DNA of 64,000 nt from Trema orientale (Eukaryota > Streptophyta > Magnoliopsida > Rosales > Cannabaceae), in assembly GCA_002914845.1 (NCBI GenBank), contig JXTC01000024.1:1057159-1121158 (forward strand). The letters are read 5' to 3'. Shown here piece by piece: positions 1 through 13,200 of this stretch (the first letter of the stretch is position 1; the number at the start of each line of letters is the position of its first letter). A model generated the notes under the pieces. It made no database searches, was not told the DNA's origin, and saw nothing but the letters and a program-made list of their open reading frames with translations. A program made the position numbers and the translations under genes.

Positions 1-128
1 AAGAGACTGGAACTGAAGCCTCACCCATTCAGTTATCTACCCCGGTGGCGAAGATATCGGCAAAGAAGACGACGGTGAAGAAGTCGAAGGAAAAAGAGAA
101 AAAGGCAGCAGCAAAAGAAGAAAAGGTA
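1..128 (+). CDS. Possible 3' part of an exon encoding a Lys-rich tail (partial)
   Basis: From base 3 one frame is open across the left edge and reads a low-complexity, strongly basic stretch (KKTTVKKSKEKEKKAAAKEE). It ends at AAAAG followed by GTAATG, a good splice donor at 126. Base composition is much less AT-rich than what follows. No domain can be recognised. Basic tails of this kind occur in nuclear proteins and in proteins encoded by plant DNA transposons; the transposon-like tandem repeats directly downstream make the second option plausible. The upstream part is outside the window, so identity is unresolved. Confidence 0.3.
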
Positions 129-349
129 ATGTTTTTGTTGATTTTCATTTTGGAATGTATCTCTGTTTTGGAGTATTGAATTTGGGGTATTGATTCTACT
201 TCATAGATTGACTATTTTGTGTAAATAGACCCAGAAAAGGTCAAAGAATCATCTTTATTCTTGTTTAGTTCACGAAAAATATGACTATTATTGATTTGTG
301 ATTGTGCATCACAAAAGTTGTGAATATAGATTTATGTTTAATGTTGAAC

Positions 350-1030
350 CCGTACATGGCTTATGGACACAAATGTGTGACTAGCTTGAAGTCTGAATAC
401 CTTTAATATTGGACTTATTTGTTTCTGCCTTGTAGTCACAAATGAGTAAGGGTCATAGACTTTGTGACTTGAAGTCTAAATTCCTTAATATTTGACCTGT
501 TTGCATATGCCTTGCAGTCACTAATGTTTGAGGGTCATAAACATTGTGACTTGATGTCTAAATACCTTTAATATTTGACCTATTTATATATGTCTTGCAG
601 TCACTAATATTTAAGGGTCACAAACATTATGACTTGATGTCTAAATACCTTTAATATTTGATCTGTTTGTATATGTCTTGCAGTCACTAATATTTGAGGG
701 TCACAAACATTGTGACTTGATGTCTAAATACCTTTAATATTTGATCTATTTGTATATATCTTGTAGTCAGTAATGTTTAAGGGTCACAAACTTTGTGACT
801 TGATGTCTAAATACCTTTAATATTTGACAAATACTCACAAACTTTGTGACTTGATGTCTCTAAGACATTTGTACTGTAAAGGATTACATCTAAACAATGT
901 GATATTATGACAGTCACATATTTGTGTCGGAGGGTCATAAACTTTGTGACTTGATATCCGAAGACTTGTGCTGTAATGGATTACACCTAAGCAATGCAAC
1001 ATTGAGTTGTACTCACATGTCATGGACAAG
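350..1030. repeat. 83-bp tandem array with GTCACAAA/TTTGTGAC palindromes
   Basis: Successive units start at about 435, 517, 600, 683 and 766 (spacing 82, 83, 83, 83), each with GTCACTAAT, then GGGTCACAAAC-TTGTGACTTGATGTC, then CTTTAATATTTGA. More degenerate units continue to about 1030. Each unit carries an inverted pair around GTCACAAACTTTGTGAC (8-bp arms, 1-nt centre in the best copy). The same GTCACAAA or TTTGTGAC word recurs singly to about 2200. Subterminal repeats of a short word are typical of CACTA (En/Spm) transposons, but no CACTA terminus was found, so the family is not assigned. Confidence 0.75.
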
Positions 1031-2700
1031 AAGGAGAAGGAACTTGTTAGTAACTTGGAGCGAGAATGAACCTATTCAAACTTTATTTTGTGGGTTTTGT
1101 AATATGGCTAATTTGAAAATAGTTAGACAATGTGAAGAAGACAAATGTTTTGTGACTATTTTTGTGACGAACTGACACAAGCCAGGTAGGTTATCTATAT
1201 TTTGCTCCCTACCCAAATTGTGTTACCCCTTTTAATATTAAATGATTAGATGCATCATTTTGTTATGCCTCTGACCAATTTATTACAAAGTAGCATAATT
1301 TATTGACGGTATGTCATACTTTCTATAACAACGAGTCTTATATTACTGTAGACCATAATAAATATTAAAGGTCTCAGTTATAAAATATTAGATCATATGA
1401 GATTTAACAAAAACGTTCAACGAAGTGACAATTTTGGACACATTTGTTACAACACAACACATATTAGTTTTGTACACTAGGAGCCTCTTCACACATATTA
1501 ATGGCAAAAATGACTACTAGAACGGCTCTCTTGTCCACGGATGCTTGTACGTAACGAGATCAGATTCTTGCAAGTCTGCCTATTGTGGCTACTTTGGCCG
1601 CAGCGTGAGAATTTTTGCCACCGATCCTGTTCACCATTTGACGGGATCCTCTTCTTCTTTGGTCTACCAACTGATCTAGCTCACACAATTATGTAACTAG
1701 TTACTTGTCGATTCTCTCCTTGCCTACTATCAACAAAGCAAGTATGCTTAGAATTGTACCTGCGTCATATGAGAACATGTGAGATACGAATTGCACCTAC
1801 TGATCATAAACAAAATGTTCCACATTTGTGTGTTACTTTGTTACAAATTTGTGACTCACAGTTAGACAATTTACCTTCTTATTTGGAACATTAGAGTATG
1901 TTTTATCTGAATTGCACGGATGGACCACCTGAGTCACAATTTGTAACACCCGAGCGTAGTTTACTCTATTAGGAAGCAAAATATTCGTTGTTTCTATCCC
2001 ATGATATACGTTATTTTCATCCCACTTACCATTGTGTACGTAATTCAGGAAAATAACAACATTGCCCATGTCACGGTTCTGTAATTAGCCAACATAGGAC
2101 ACAATTTCACAATGTTTGTAATGGTGTAAATTATAATATGTCTAATAGTCATAAATATGTTCTATTGAGTAACAAAATTATGACCCATGGTCACAAATCT
2201 ACAGTAGTTGAAATCACAACCTTAACAGACCATTTAAAGAAATTGTGCCAGCTTGTCACAACATTCAAAGAAACATTTCTATAACCGGTAACCAAATCAT
2301 CGCAGAACTGGAACAAATGAAATTAACAATTAAACTGACTATTTTTGACAGCCTGTCAAATAAATTGTGACAACTCGATACACAAATATAGACCTTTAGA
2401 TCTCCGCCAAAAAAAAAAAAGACTTCCAGATTGAAATTTAATAAAATAACAATGTTTTAACCATCTTCTTCACTAGATCCAAAGCATCACAATTATTACC
2501 CATTCACTGAAAATCTCATACATATAACTAAAACGTAGCTTGATTGTCGGAGGGAGATCGTCGGACGAAAATAGAGGTGCCGTGTGAGCTGGTTTGACGA
2601 GAATGTTTCGACGAGATAAAGCCCCGACCTCTGCCGTGCGACCTAGTTCGACGAGGTATTGTGCGAGCTACTCTGCCGTGCTCCTTCTATCCAAGAATAG
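1031..2700. other. Intergenic, degenerate transposon-like DNA
   Basis: No convincing exon. Scattered GTCACAAA/TTTGTGAC words continue from the array to the left, for example near 1150, 1840 and 2190, so this may be the remaining body of the same element. The open frames here are short and lack recognisable protein features. Confidence 0.4.
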
Positions 2701-2705
2701 TCTTG

Positions 2706-2714
2706 ATCCGGAGA

Positions 2715-2757
<43 letters not shown>
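2706..2757. repeat. (GA)n microsatellite
   Basis: About 25 uninterrupted GA units, followed by an A-tract at 2781-2797. Confidence 0.95.
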
Positions 2758-2760
<3 letters not shown>

Positions 2761-3059
2761 AGCTGAGTTTATGTTGATGTGAAAAAAAAAAAAAAACAAA
2801 ACCAAGCCTTGGCAGCAAGCTTTTTCTTTCAAGATGATTGATGGCAGAGTACGTACGATTGGGAGGGAAATCTGTTGTTTAATAGGGGGAAAGTAACAAA
2901 ATAGAGGGAAACCGTGTTGTGTTCATAAGGGTAGTCATGGAATGTGTAAAATTTATCTCTCCAAAAAACTCATAGAAATGTAACAAATTACTCTTAGAAA
3001 AGAAATTTTCAAAATCACTGCTAAAAAAGTAAAAAGCAGCCAAAAGACTCTTATTCCCC

Positions 3060-3290
3060 TTAATTTCCCAATTTTTTGTGCATTTTTCTTCAAATGACAC
3101 TTTTAGGAGTGTTAGGGACTTCTTGACAATATGTTAAGAGCTTTTTGACCATGAAAAAAACTATTATTTAGGACTTTTTATGGTCAAAAAGTTCTTAACC
3201 ATTGGTAAAAACATCCTTAACACTCCCAAAACTGTCATTTTTGAAAAAAATACACAAAAAGTCATTTGAGCCCAAATTAATCCCATCCAT
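3060..3290. mobile_element. MITE-like hairpin element
   Basis: The two halves are imperfect inverted copies centred near 3165. The innermost arms are TTAAGAGCTTTTTGACCAT at about 3132-3150 and ATGGTCAAAAAGTTCTTAA at about 3180-3198. Pairing extends outward through AGGAGTGTTAGGGA and its partner TCCTTAACACTCCC to about 3060 and 3290. It has no coding capacity. Target duplications are not clear, so the family is unassigned. Confidence 0.55.
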
Positions 3291-3339
3291 ATCCTTTTTT
3301 CTAGTGAAAATTACACCTAATACCTGTTTTTTAAAACTT

Positions 3340-3665
3340 ATTTCAAAAATAGCCATTTTTAAAAACTTTTTTCAAAAATACCCGTTTTTATGGTCCATAT
3401 TTCATATGAAAAATATGAATGGTCCACATTTACAATGTAAATTTTATCCATGAGGTACACATTTCATGTGTAAAATATGAACGATAAACATTTTAAAATA
3501 TGTGCCAATTTTGGGTGTAAATTTTATTCATGAAATGTGGACCGCAGTATACATTTAATGCATAAAATATATACCGTGGTCTTCATTTCATGTGTAAAAC
3601 AGTAGTGGTCTACATTTCTCCAGAAAAATATATAAAAACGGGTATTTATGAAATAAAAATAAAAA
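3340..3665. repeat. AT-rich repeat with terminal inverted AAATACCCGTTTTTA
   Basis: AAATACCCGTTTTTA near 3376 faces TAAAAACGGGTATTT near 3634. Between them are several variants of ATTTCATGTGTAAAATATGAA and GGTCCACATTT. This looks like a small non-coding inverted-repeat element; no clear target duplication was seen. Confidence 0.4.
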
Positions 3666-5396
3666 AAGGGTATTTATGAACTTTTCCCTTTTTTCTATCG
3701 ATTGCAGGATGATGTAAATGAACGCCACTTTCAAGAAGGCTCTTATAGAAGTAGCAACTATTTTTTTTCCTTTAGGAACATACCATTTTCAGAATGGAAA
3801 TTTAAAAAAAAAACATCTAAAGGTAAAAAGAAAAAAATTATTTCCCAAATCAAAGGAGGGGCAATATTGACTTTTTTCAAAGGATGATATTGGTAGTTAT
3901 AACCTTAAAATAAAAGAGATTGCTAATATCTTTAATCCTACCTTGGAAATGATAGAGGATCTAATTTTCTCTAGATTATATATATATAAATTTAACTTTT
4001 TGATGTATTAAAATTGGGATAAACATATAATAGATCAACTCCTTTGTTTTCATCACATTTGCTCTTATATTTCTAGAAATAATGAAGTTATACTTTCATT
4101 ATTTAAATTGGTTACACTATTAACCTTAAATCACTAATTTTTCTAAAATGGCAAAAATGTTTTTTTTTTTTTCATTTTCGTTTACAACAGTGTAAATACA
4201 TTTGGCAAACAATATCTATTTTTTATTTTAATATGGTTTCAGAAAAACGCCTACTGTCTAGAAAAGTCAACAATAATTTTCTAGTTTTTTTTTAATAACA
4301 TTTATCTATTTTTCGATTCTAGCTAGCTTAAAGCTTTAAAAATCATGGATAGAACCGTCTGTTTCTGTTGTGAATTTCAAAATCTTCCTGAACATTTTTA
4401 GTTGTTAATGTTGGAAATTGGTTAAATTAATAAAATATGAAAGAAACTTTAAGTCTCACATTACGTATTAGAGATAAGGAAAAGAGACTTGAGCCTGATT
4501 TAAAGAGACTATCTCATTGCTTATTAATCACCCAACTAATCACCTAAATATGTAACATTTCAAGTATTTCCCTATTTTGAGATTTTATTTTTGGGTATTT
4601 TTTGTGTTTTTCTTGAAAGTAAGGAGGTGAGAGTTCTTTTGTAACTAATGTGAATTACAAGAATTCTTAAAGCGATATGATGAAATGAATATTGAGAATG
4701 GCGCATGAGCCATGACCAACCAAGAACAACTCATTCTAGATTGAGAGCAGCACATAAAAGAGACCCAATGAAATTGGGATTTGCTGCAAATTGTCATTTT
4801 CCTTAGTAAAGTGTTTTTCACCCTATACCATGTTTGATTTTGTAACTAATAAAGTACCACGTAAAAAAAATTAGATTGTTCGATTTTGTAACTAATAAGA
4901 AACCACATAGAAAAATTAGAAACTAATAATAATCTTTGTCTAAATCAAAGTGTGAACTAAGTGATACGTGTGAACTAAGTGATATATGAGCAAATACATT
5001 TATTAGCGCTGTCACCAGCGCAGTTTTTGGCGACAAAATATTGGCTTTAATGATCTTCCTATGATCTATTGAGAGCTCTTTGTTTTCGTCTTCATCTATG
5101 CCATTTTATTTGTTTATTTATTTATTAAAATTTTTAATTTTGTGTAGATAGCTCAAAGTGTTTGAGTTGTAGAACTATATAAGTTAATTTATATGTGTTC
5201 ATTTAATTATTCCGAACCGCAGGAATATTCTGTACAGTTGTAGAGTTTCCCATACATGCCATTAGTCTATAGAGTTTTGACTTACAATAGTTGCTTGATG
5301 ACAGAGAATCAACATATGATCTGTAATTGGAGATTTGATATTACCATCATTATTTGAGCTAGGTTTAATTAATTATCAGGTAAAATATTAGCTATT
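3666..5396. other. Intergenic AT-rich DNA
   Basis: No gene seen. The stretch near 4410-4800 has the texture of a small retroelement relic (TGTTGGAAATTGG, then AAGTCTCACATTACG), but I could not define ends, a primer site or a target duplication. Confidence 0.4.
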
Positions 5397-5637
5397 AGTA
5401 AAATTAATTTAAAGTAATTCATTGTTAAAAAAAAAATCATTATTCAACCAATGACAAAGTGAGACTAAGTACATAAGCTTATAATAATAATTATTATTAT
5501 AATAATAAATATTAAGTGAGTAAAATTAATTTAAAGTAATTCATTGTTAAAAAAATCATCATTCAACCAATGACAAAGTGAGACTAAGTACATAAGCTTA
5601 AAATAATAATAATAATAATAAATATTAAGTGACTGAC
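5397..5637. repeat. Tandem duplication of about 121 bp
   Basis: The block starting AGTAAAATTAATTTAAAG at 5397 recurs at 5519, and both copies run through CATTCAACCAATGACAAAG to an (AAT)n tract and AATATTAAGTGA. The copies differ mainly in the AAT-repeat length and a few A-tract bases, so the duplication is recent or slowly diverging. Confidence 0.85.
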
Positions 5638-6008
5638 TAAGCATAAATAGAGTATATATATACTATTTTTTTGGATACCAAATAGGATATATTATTAATT
5701 ATTATGTCAAAAAATTTAATTAATCAGCAGAATTAGCTTTAGGTGGCAACTTCGGAAAAAAATGCATCAAAAGATATATGATTAATAAAATTAAGTTGAT
5801 GGCTTCCGTGAAGATATACACTTAATTTATTATGAATGCAATGAATCAATATTAATTATTTTCTAGGGTTACTGTGGTCTACATTTGTCATGTATTGGCA
5901 ACGTGGTTCCTAAAAGAAAATTACAATTAGAGCCCTAGATTACAAAACAGTACTGGCATTAACACCAAACTGTTAATAGCCGTTAATTTGTAACAGAACT
6001 TGACATGT

Positions 6009-6066
6009 GCAATGCACGTGGGGCGTTTTGCTGGTCCGTTTCGAAAAAAAAGACCACGTGCATTGC
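6009..6066. promoter_or_regulatory. Inverted repeat with a G-box in each arm
   Basis: GCAATGCACGTGG at 6009-6021 is exactly inverted at 6054-6066 (CCACGTGCATTGC), giving a perfect 13-bp stem with a 32-nt spacer. Each arm contains CACGTG, the G-box core bound by plant bZIP and bHLH factors. It lies about 1.16 kb upstream of the receptor kinase start codon. It could be a regulatory pair or the core of a small transposon; the sequence alone cannot decide. Confidence 0.5.
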
Positions 6067-7138
6067 TAATCCATAACAAGTAAAGGAGTAAATATGCTAA
6101 CTTCTAACAAGTGTAACGCAATTTCCACAAAAAAAAAAAAAAAAAAAACCAAGTGTAACGCCATTAATGTCTGGAGTACTTAATCGACACTGTTTCATAA
6201 ATTCAGATACAATTAATAGGTAGTTTCTTCCGGCCTCCGGGATCACATTTCTAATCTACGACGACTTCAAGCTATAGAAGATAAAAGATTGGGACACCAT
6301 CTTATACTAATTAAAAACTTATACTAGTGATGTAATATCATTTTTAACAACATAATTTTAAGTGTGTAGTCTCATTTTCAAAAAAAAAATAATAATTAAA
6401 ATAAATATCACTTTATGTGGTGTAAATTTTTAGTATAAGATATTGGTATTCTTAACATTACTCTACCATAAATGTGCCAACCCAAAATGAAATAGTAGTA
6501 GATGTATTATTTGAAATAAAAACTTTTTCCCCCCTTCATTTAGGTCACGTTGGAGAGTATATATAAGTAGGCCGTTATATGAGTTTTAGAGGCACACATT
6601 GCCCAACATTCTACTAATTTTTTTGTGGTTGAAACACCACTCTACATTATATATATGATTAAGATTTCATTGGTTCTTTCCCTTTTATTTTTTTTTTAAT
6701 TTTTTGTCTTAATTTATTTTTCCAAGTTGCTTAAACTGTTAAGAGTATACTAACTGCATGGTGTTGACTTAATTCAAGATTATCGAAATATCATATTTGT
6801 ACTTTTTATTTATTTATTTATTTATTTTTTTGAGTGCGGTGGACTGAATATTTACAATTCTGATAACAGTTTACTTCGTCTAAGAATATTATTGAGATTT
6901 ATTCTCGAGGCCTAATATTCCCTCAGTTATCTTTTTTATATTTTATTTTTATTTTAGAATAAAGCAAATTAATTAGGACGTTTATCCATATTATAAGAAA
7001 GGGTCAGAAGTCAGACTCAGAGATCTCCACTTCTTCATCCCTTCTCTTCTACTTTTCTCTGAGAATACCGGACTCAAAATTCCAAAAAAGAAAACCCACA
7101 TAACAAATGAGCTCTCTTTAATTTAATCCCACTACCCT

Positions 7139-7145
7139 TATAAAA
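7139..7145 (+). promoter_or_regulatory. Candidate TATA box of the LRR-malectin kinase gene
   Basis: TATAAAA lies 80 bp upstream of the ATG at 7226, a usual distance for a plant gene with a short leader. Another TATA-like string (TATATATAAG) at about 6557 would require a longer leader or a leader intron. Confidence 0.45.
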
Positions 7146-7225
7146 TTTTCTCAGTATGTCAATTTTTTATTAAGCTATATATCTTTCTTCATTTCGAAAT
7201 AATAACACATATTATTCAACCAAAA

Positions 7226-10200
7226 ATGTTCTTCCCTCGACCTCTTCTTCTCTTGGCTTCTCGTCTCACCTTCTTCTACTTTGTATCCACCAACGCTTTT
7301 GCTGCTGCTCAGCTACCAAAGACTGAAGGTAGAATATTTTATATAGATATATATGTCTATGTAGATGTATATGTCATATTGATTTTTTTTTCTTCTCCCA
7401 AAAAACATGACTTTTTATGGAATAGTGTTTTGATTACTAATTGAGTTTAAATATTGAAAGAGTATATGAATAGGTTAATTAATTTGAATATGCAGTGGAA
7501 GGTTTACGTGACATAGCGAAGACACTGGGGAAAAGAGATTGGAATTTCAGCGTAGATCCATGCAGTGGGCAATACGGGTGGGTTACTCCAAACCCGGTTA
7601 AAGGTTCTGAAAATGCCATCTCTTGCAACTGTTCCTTCTCCAATGCTACAGTCTGCCATGTCACCAGCATGTACGTATATAGTTTGAATATATATATGTA
7701 TAATAGAACATATAGGCCTCTCTCTCTCTCTCTGGGTCATTTGGATTTGCCGATCGAATTAAGTACGTAACATATAGATCATGCCATGTTCTCAATTCTT
7801 ATAATGATTTAAGTTATATATGCATGATACAAGAAAAAGATTGTTGTATATAGATCATTTATAGTTGCAATTAACTATCGCTAACTCTAAATTAAGAAAT
7901 ATTTTTAAAAGGAAGTTCAAACTAAGAACCATGAACATTAAAAGTAAATAAGTTTAGATGGGAGATTTCTCTTAGAAGTTTAAAATCGCCAAGTTTAGAC
8001 GGATAACTAAAATAACCAGGTTAAACTCGCATTAATCGTTTCATATTCTCACTTATACATGGTACTACGTAATATATGTATGTAGTATTTTATGTTTACA
8101 TGTTTTGAAATACGTTATATTCCCTGAATTCATTCTCTAATGAATATACTTTTAGGTCCACCTAAAGATACTTCCTAGTTCCTAAATCCTAGCTAGTTTG
8201 CTGAAATTGATATAGTAGAAGTAGCTATATATAGCTTAATTACAAGGTTTTCGTTCTTAATTTTCAACTTTGATGGCGTAATACAGTCGAGTTATAGAAT
8301 AGAATATAAGGATAAGTTTCTAGAGACTAAAAAACTAAACAGCTTTGCAATGTAGTTAAAATAAGTTAGAAACAGAGTAGAGGTCTATATATGGGTCCCG
8401 TAACAACTTGTCGTTTGTTTATCTAGCTAGTAGTAGTACACACTTTTTGTATTTTTGCAATTAACATTTTTCGATTCCCATATCCCAATTGCATGTAAAA
8501 AGTTTGTATCGAATCAGCGCGTAATAGTCAAGATAGACATTCATGAATCTTGACTTTGACTTATATGTGTGAACATAGACTCACTAAGCACATCTTAGAT
8601 ATTATTAGAAGTAGGTGAAGGTACTATTAAAAAGAAAAAGAAAGGAACAACGTACCATCCCAGTCGAATGTAATAATAGTACCTGTGAAACACTTTTTCA
8701 GCATAGTATTTTGTGATATATTGGGATTTTTTCACTTAATTAACCCAATTTATGTGAAAATTAACATTTGCGTGATGATTTATTTTTTACAACAAATTAA
8801 AGCAAAACACACTTTTGACTATGGTTTTTCACTTTCAAAGTTGTTTACATGCACACATATATGTACTATATTATGATTCATCTGAAGGAAATAAATTTTG
8901 GTCCCATATACTAATTAAATAACGTGGTCCATAATTTCGTCCTGGGCGAAGAAAATGATAAAAGAAAATAGAGGAATAAAGTATATAAGGACGCAGAATG
9001 GTGACAGGGAAAGCCATATCTTGTCGGGTCAACTTGCAAAACTATGGCTCTTAGTAAACTCTAGCCAGTTTTAATACACACATGGCCTATGGCGGACGTG
9101 GCCCCATGAATTTTCGAGTTGACATAAGACCAAGCTGAAGAATCTTACAGGCTGTTTACTACCGACACGTTAGGATGAATTTGATAATTATCTATACTAG
9201 TCTCTTTTCTTTTCTTCTTTTTTTTTTTTTGTTTGGTGTTGTAATACGATACAAAACAACGATCTATTATTAATTTGTTGGGTTTGTTTAGTAAACCGTA
9301 CGTAATGAAATAAATCATAAAAAAAGTTATGAAAATAAATGAGAAAGAATCAAAACATAAGTTTTTCATTTTTAATTTAATCGAGTGTTTGAGAGATTCA
9401 TCAACATTTGTTTCCTCAATACATAATTAAACACATGCATAGATATGGAAAATAGAAACACAATTTTCTTATTTCTATCACGGACTAGTAAACATAAGAC
9501 TTCAGCTATTGTTTGAGTATATGACTCAAATGCACCATCGTCTTAACGACAACACTAATGTTTCTCATAGGAAAATACTCGAGAGTATCTATGGTGTTTA
9601 TCATCACACTAATAAAGATATATAAAGATGAATCCACTACCATTTTCCATGTGATCAATCCTATAGGTAATACTAGTTGTATTGCTAGGTGCTATATGTA
9701 CCTCATATTAATATTGCTATTTCTCCTAATACCCTATGAAACTATTGTGGTCCACCTTTTTGAAACTTTGCTTTGAAAGAAAATTGATTGATCTTATTTC
9801 TCAAAAACGAAAAAGGAAAAAAAAAAGTAGATTGACATTTTATTTTATTTTTGTACACTTTTATTTGTTCTTTTAAAATATATAGCCCGTTGAATGACTC
9901 TTGTCCGGTATAATCGTGTCAATTATTGCCCTATCATAAATCATTTACTTGAGAAAATTGTACTCAACAATGATCTTCATTTGTTTTGTTTTGTTTTGTT
10001 TTTAACAAATTAGTAGTTTTCGGCAGCTGTATTTGTTTATCTTAAAATCTATTCTCCCTCTCTCTCTTCCTACTAGAAAGTCAATCTACTAACATTTAAC
10101 TTCACGAGTTTTAAAATTTATAGCTGATGTTACTTCCGTAGTTTTTTATGTCCAAAGTAATGTGAGAATATATTATTATTATTGGTCCACTTCCTAACAG

Positions 10201-13200
10201 CTTAAGCTATGAATTAGTAATCTAATAAGTAGTGAAATATGTACAAAACAATTACTATATTTAGTTTGAGCTCTTAAAAAGTCTTGACCTAGCTAACAAT
10301 TAAAAACAATTAGGATTAGTTTAGTTGTTTCCCCCCTTACTTTAGAGTTTAGAATCAGATATTTTTCCCTAATGGCGTAAACTATTAATAGTTTTTTTTA
10401 GAATTTTTTTTACCAAACTGGTACGCATATTATTAACAGTTTTTTAAATATTTATTCAATGTTCATGATATTAAATAAGACCTCTGTTAAAATACAAATG
10501 TTAGAAAAAAAAAAAGAAAAACTTCCTAGTTATTATACGAAAATATAAGACATTGGGTGACGAGTAACTACAGAAGACACATTTTTGCATCAAAATTTTG
10601 TAACTGATATAATATAGCCTATAAGCTAATGTGCAAGACATCACTTCATTTTAAAGTAAGACTATAGTATTCAAACTATGAAGATAGTACTTAGTGTTTG
10701 AAAAAAATGATGTAGAAGCTAGTTGTTTGTGACTTCAAGCAACTCCACAAACAACCCCCTTTTAAGACAAGAATACTAAGCTAGTTGGCCTTGGCCTTCT
10801 TGCACCATTGCTTCATTTCCATGTCGTTTCTCCTTGTATTATTATTATTATTATTATATTTTTTTCCCCTAAACCAAAGAAGTTTTGGAACGCAGAGTTT
10901 TGAAGTCTCAGAATCTCCCGGGCACTTTCCCTAAGGAACTGGTGGAGCTTCCCTATCTCCAAGAAATGTAACTACACAAAACTACCTTCTCTATTTTTAT
11001 TTTTATTTGATGGATCATGACAAGCATTCTATTTTCCATTTCATGTGCTGGAAAATAAAATGTAGTTATAATGGGTAACAATATTTGTTTATGATCCATG
11101 TGCATTGTCACACATTAACTACCATGTATTATGCCATTCTCTGTTCAATTTGTAAACACAAACTTAGTTTGTTCCATTCATATGACTCTAATTCAGTGTT
11201 TTTCGTTTCATTAAGTGACCTCTCCCGCAACTATCTTAACGGTACCATCCCTCCAGAATGGGGCTCCTTGAATCTTGTCAACATGTAATCTTTCACACTC
11301 TTGATTTATTGGATTCTATTGTGCTTCACTTTAGTTCTATTTCAATGTTCTTGAAACATTTTATCAGTAATTTGAGTTCACAGAAAGAAAATGAGATTTG
11401 GGTTTTTTTCGTTTGGGCAGTTCCCTGCTAGGAAACAGGTTAACTGGTTCTATACCCAAAGAGCTTGGGAACATCACCACTCTGAAAAGTTTGTGAGTTT
11501 TTGATTACTCATGTGTTAATTATTGCTCATATGGATAATCGAAGTTCTTTTTGAGAATTTTAACATCAGGGTATTAAAACTTTTGTGATTTTGGATTTAC
11601 CCTTTTGTTTATTATTGCTCATTTGGATAATGCAAGTTCTTTTTAAGAAAATTGTCATTAGGTTATTGAAAATTTTGTGAGTTTGGATTACCCTTTTGTT
11701 AATTGTTACTCACTTGGATAATGAGAGTTTCTTTTAAGAATTTGGTCATTAGCATATTCAATTTTGTTATGCTGCCAGGTCCCTTGAGTTTAACCAACTG
11801 TCTGGAGATCTACCTCCAGAGCTTGGAGATTTAGCCAGCATAGAAAGACTGTAAGACATCCCCCAATTTTTTTGTATACATTATTTTTGAGATATTCTTT
11901 ATTCTTTTATTTTCATTTCAACTTTTTCGGCAAAGATTTAGAATGTTAGTCATAATAACATCAAATGGTTTATACCTGTTATGGGTAACTCTTGATCTTT
12001 CTTTACATAGGCATCTTACTTCAAACAATTTTACTGGGGAATTACCTGAAACATTTGTGAAGCTGAAAACATTGAAGGACTTGTAAGCTTTTAATGTTTC
12101 TATTTCTTTGAAGGTTTCTATTAAACCAGAAGTTTATATTGTGATGTTTAGGATTTTATTTATTTATTTATTTTCCATCATTGTGCAGTCGGATTGGAGA
12201 CAATCACTTTTCTGGGGTTATACCAAATTTTATACAGAATTGGACAAAACTCGATAAACTGTGAGATATCTCTTCTTTGATGTTTCAACTCTTACTTGTG
12301 GGATAATGCTCATTACTTTTTTCAACAATGATTGGCAACAACAGAGTGATTCAAGCAAGCGGTTTGAGTGGGCCGATTCCTTCCGGCATTGCTCTCCTGG
12401 AAAAATTAACAGACTTGTTAGTATGCATTTACTAAGTACCCTCCTATCTTCCCAGTCATATCAGCATTTTTATTTTCATTATTGATGTTTGAATTTGCTA
12501 ATCTGTAGGAGAATCAGCGACTTGAATGGATCAGAATCAACCTTTCCACTACTTGATAATATGAACAAAATGAAGACTCTGTGAGTTAAATTTTTCAATT
12601 ACAATATTTATTTATTTATTTATTTTTTTGGTTGATTATCAAGTCTTTTTGAAAACCAATCACTAAGGTTTGTCTTTCTGTCTGTTTGTTGGCAGGATTC
12701 TGAGGAATTGCAATATTAATGGAACTATACCTGATTATCTTGGAAATATGACGATTTTGAAAATTTTGTTAGTATAGACGCCTTTCACTCTTTCTTTTAT
12801 GTTTTTATATAAATTGATTATCTTATGCTCTTGCTTTTCTAATAAAAGGACTGTTCAAGCAGTTTAACATGCCTGAGACAAAGTTAGTGCACGTAATTCA
12901 CCCATTATCATGTGTTGATTACTTAATCATTGAATTTGGTTAAAGTGTGTAGAGGTCCAAAGACATATAGGCTTGAAGAACGTATAGAAGGAAGAATATA
13001 TCCCTATCCTTTTTTCTCCTACAACAGTCCATGAGGGATAATTAAGGGTCAGATTACTCCCAATTCTTTGAAAAGTAAAATGCAAAATTCATCAGAAGGG
13101 TGTCGAAAGAAGAAGATGTAATAAAACTCAATGGATTGGTGGAGTTTGTTTAAAAGTGGATCTCCTGTCTTTTCAACATACATTTCTTGGAATAACTTGC

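Noticed and set aside
350..1030. CRISPR-like array
   Set aside because: Regular spacing is due to whole-unit tandem repetition; the intervening sequence is also repeated, and the genome is a plant.
4408..4800. Small terminal-repeat retroelement (TRIM-like words TGTTGGAAATTGG and AAGTCTCACATTACG)
   Set aside because: No second LTR, primer site or target duplication could be identified.
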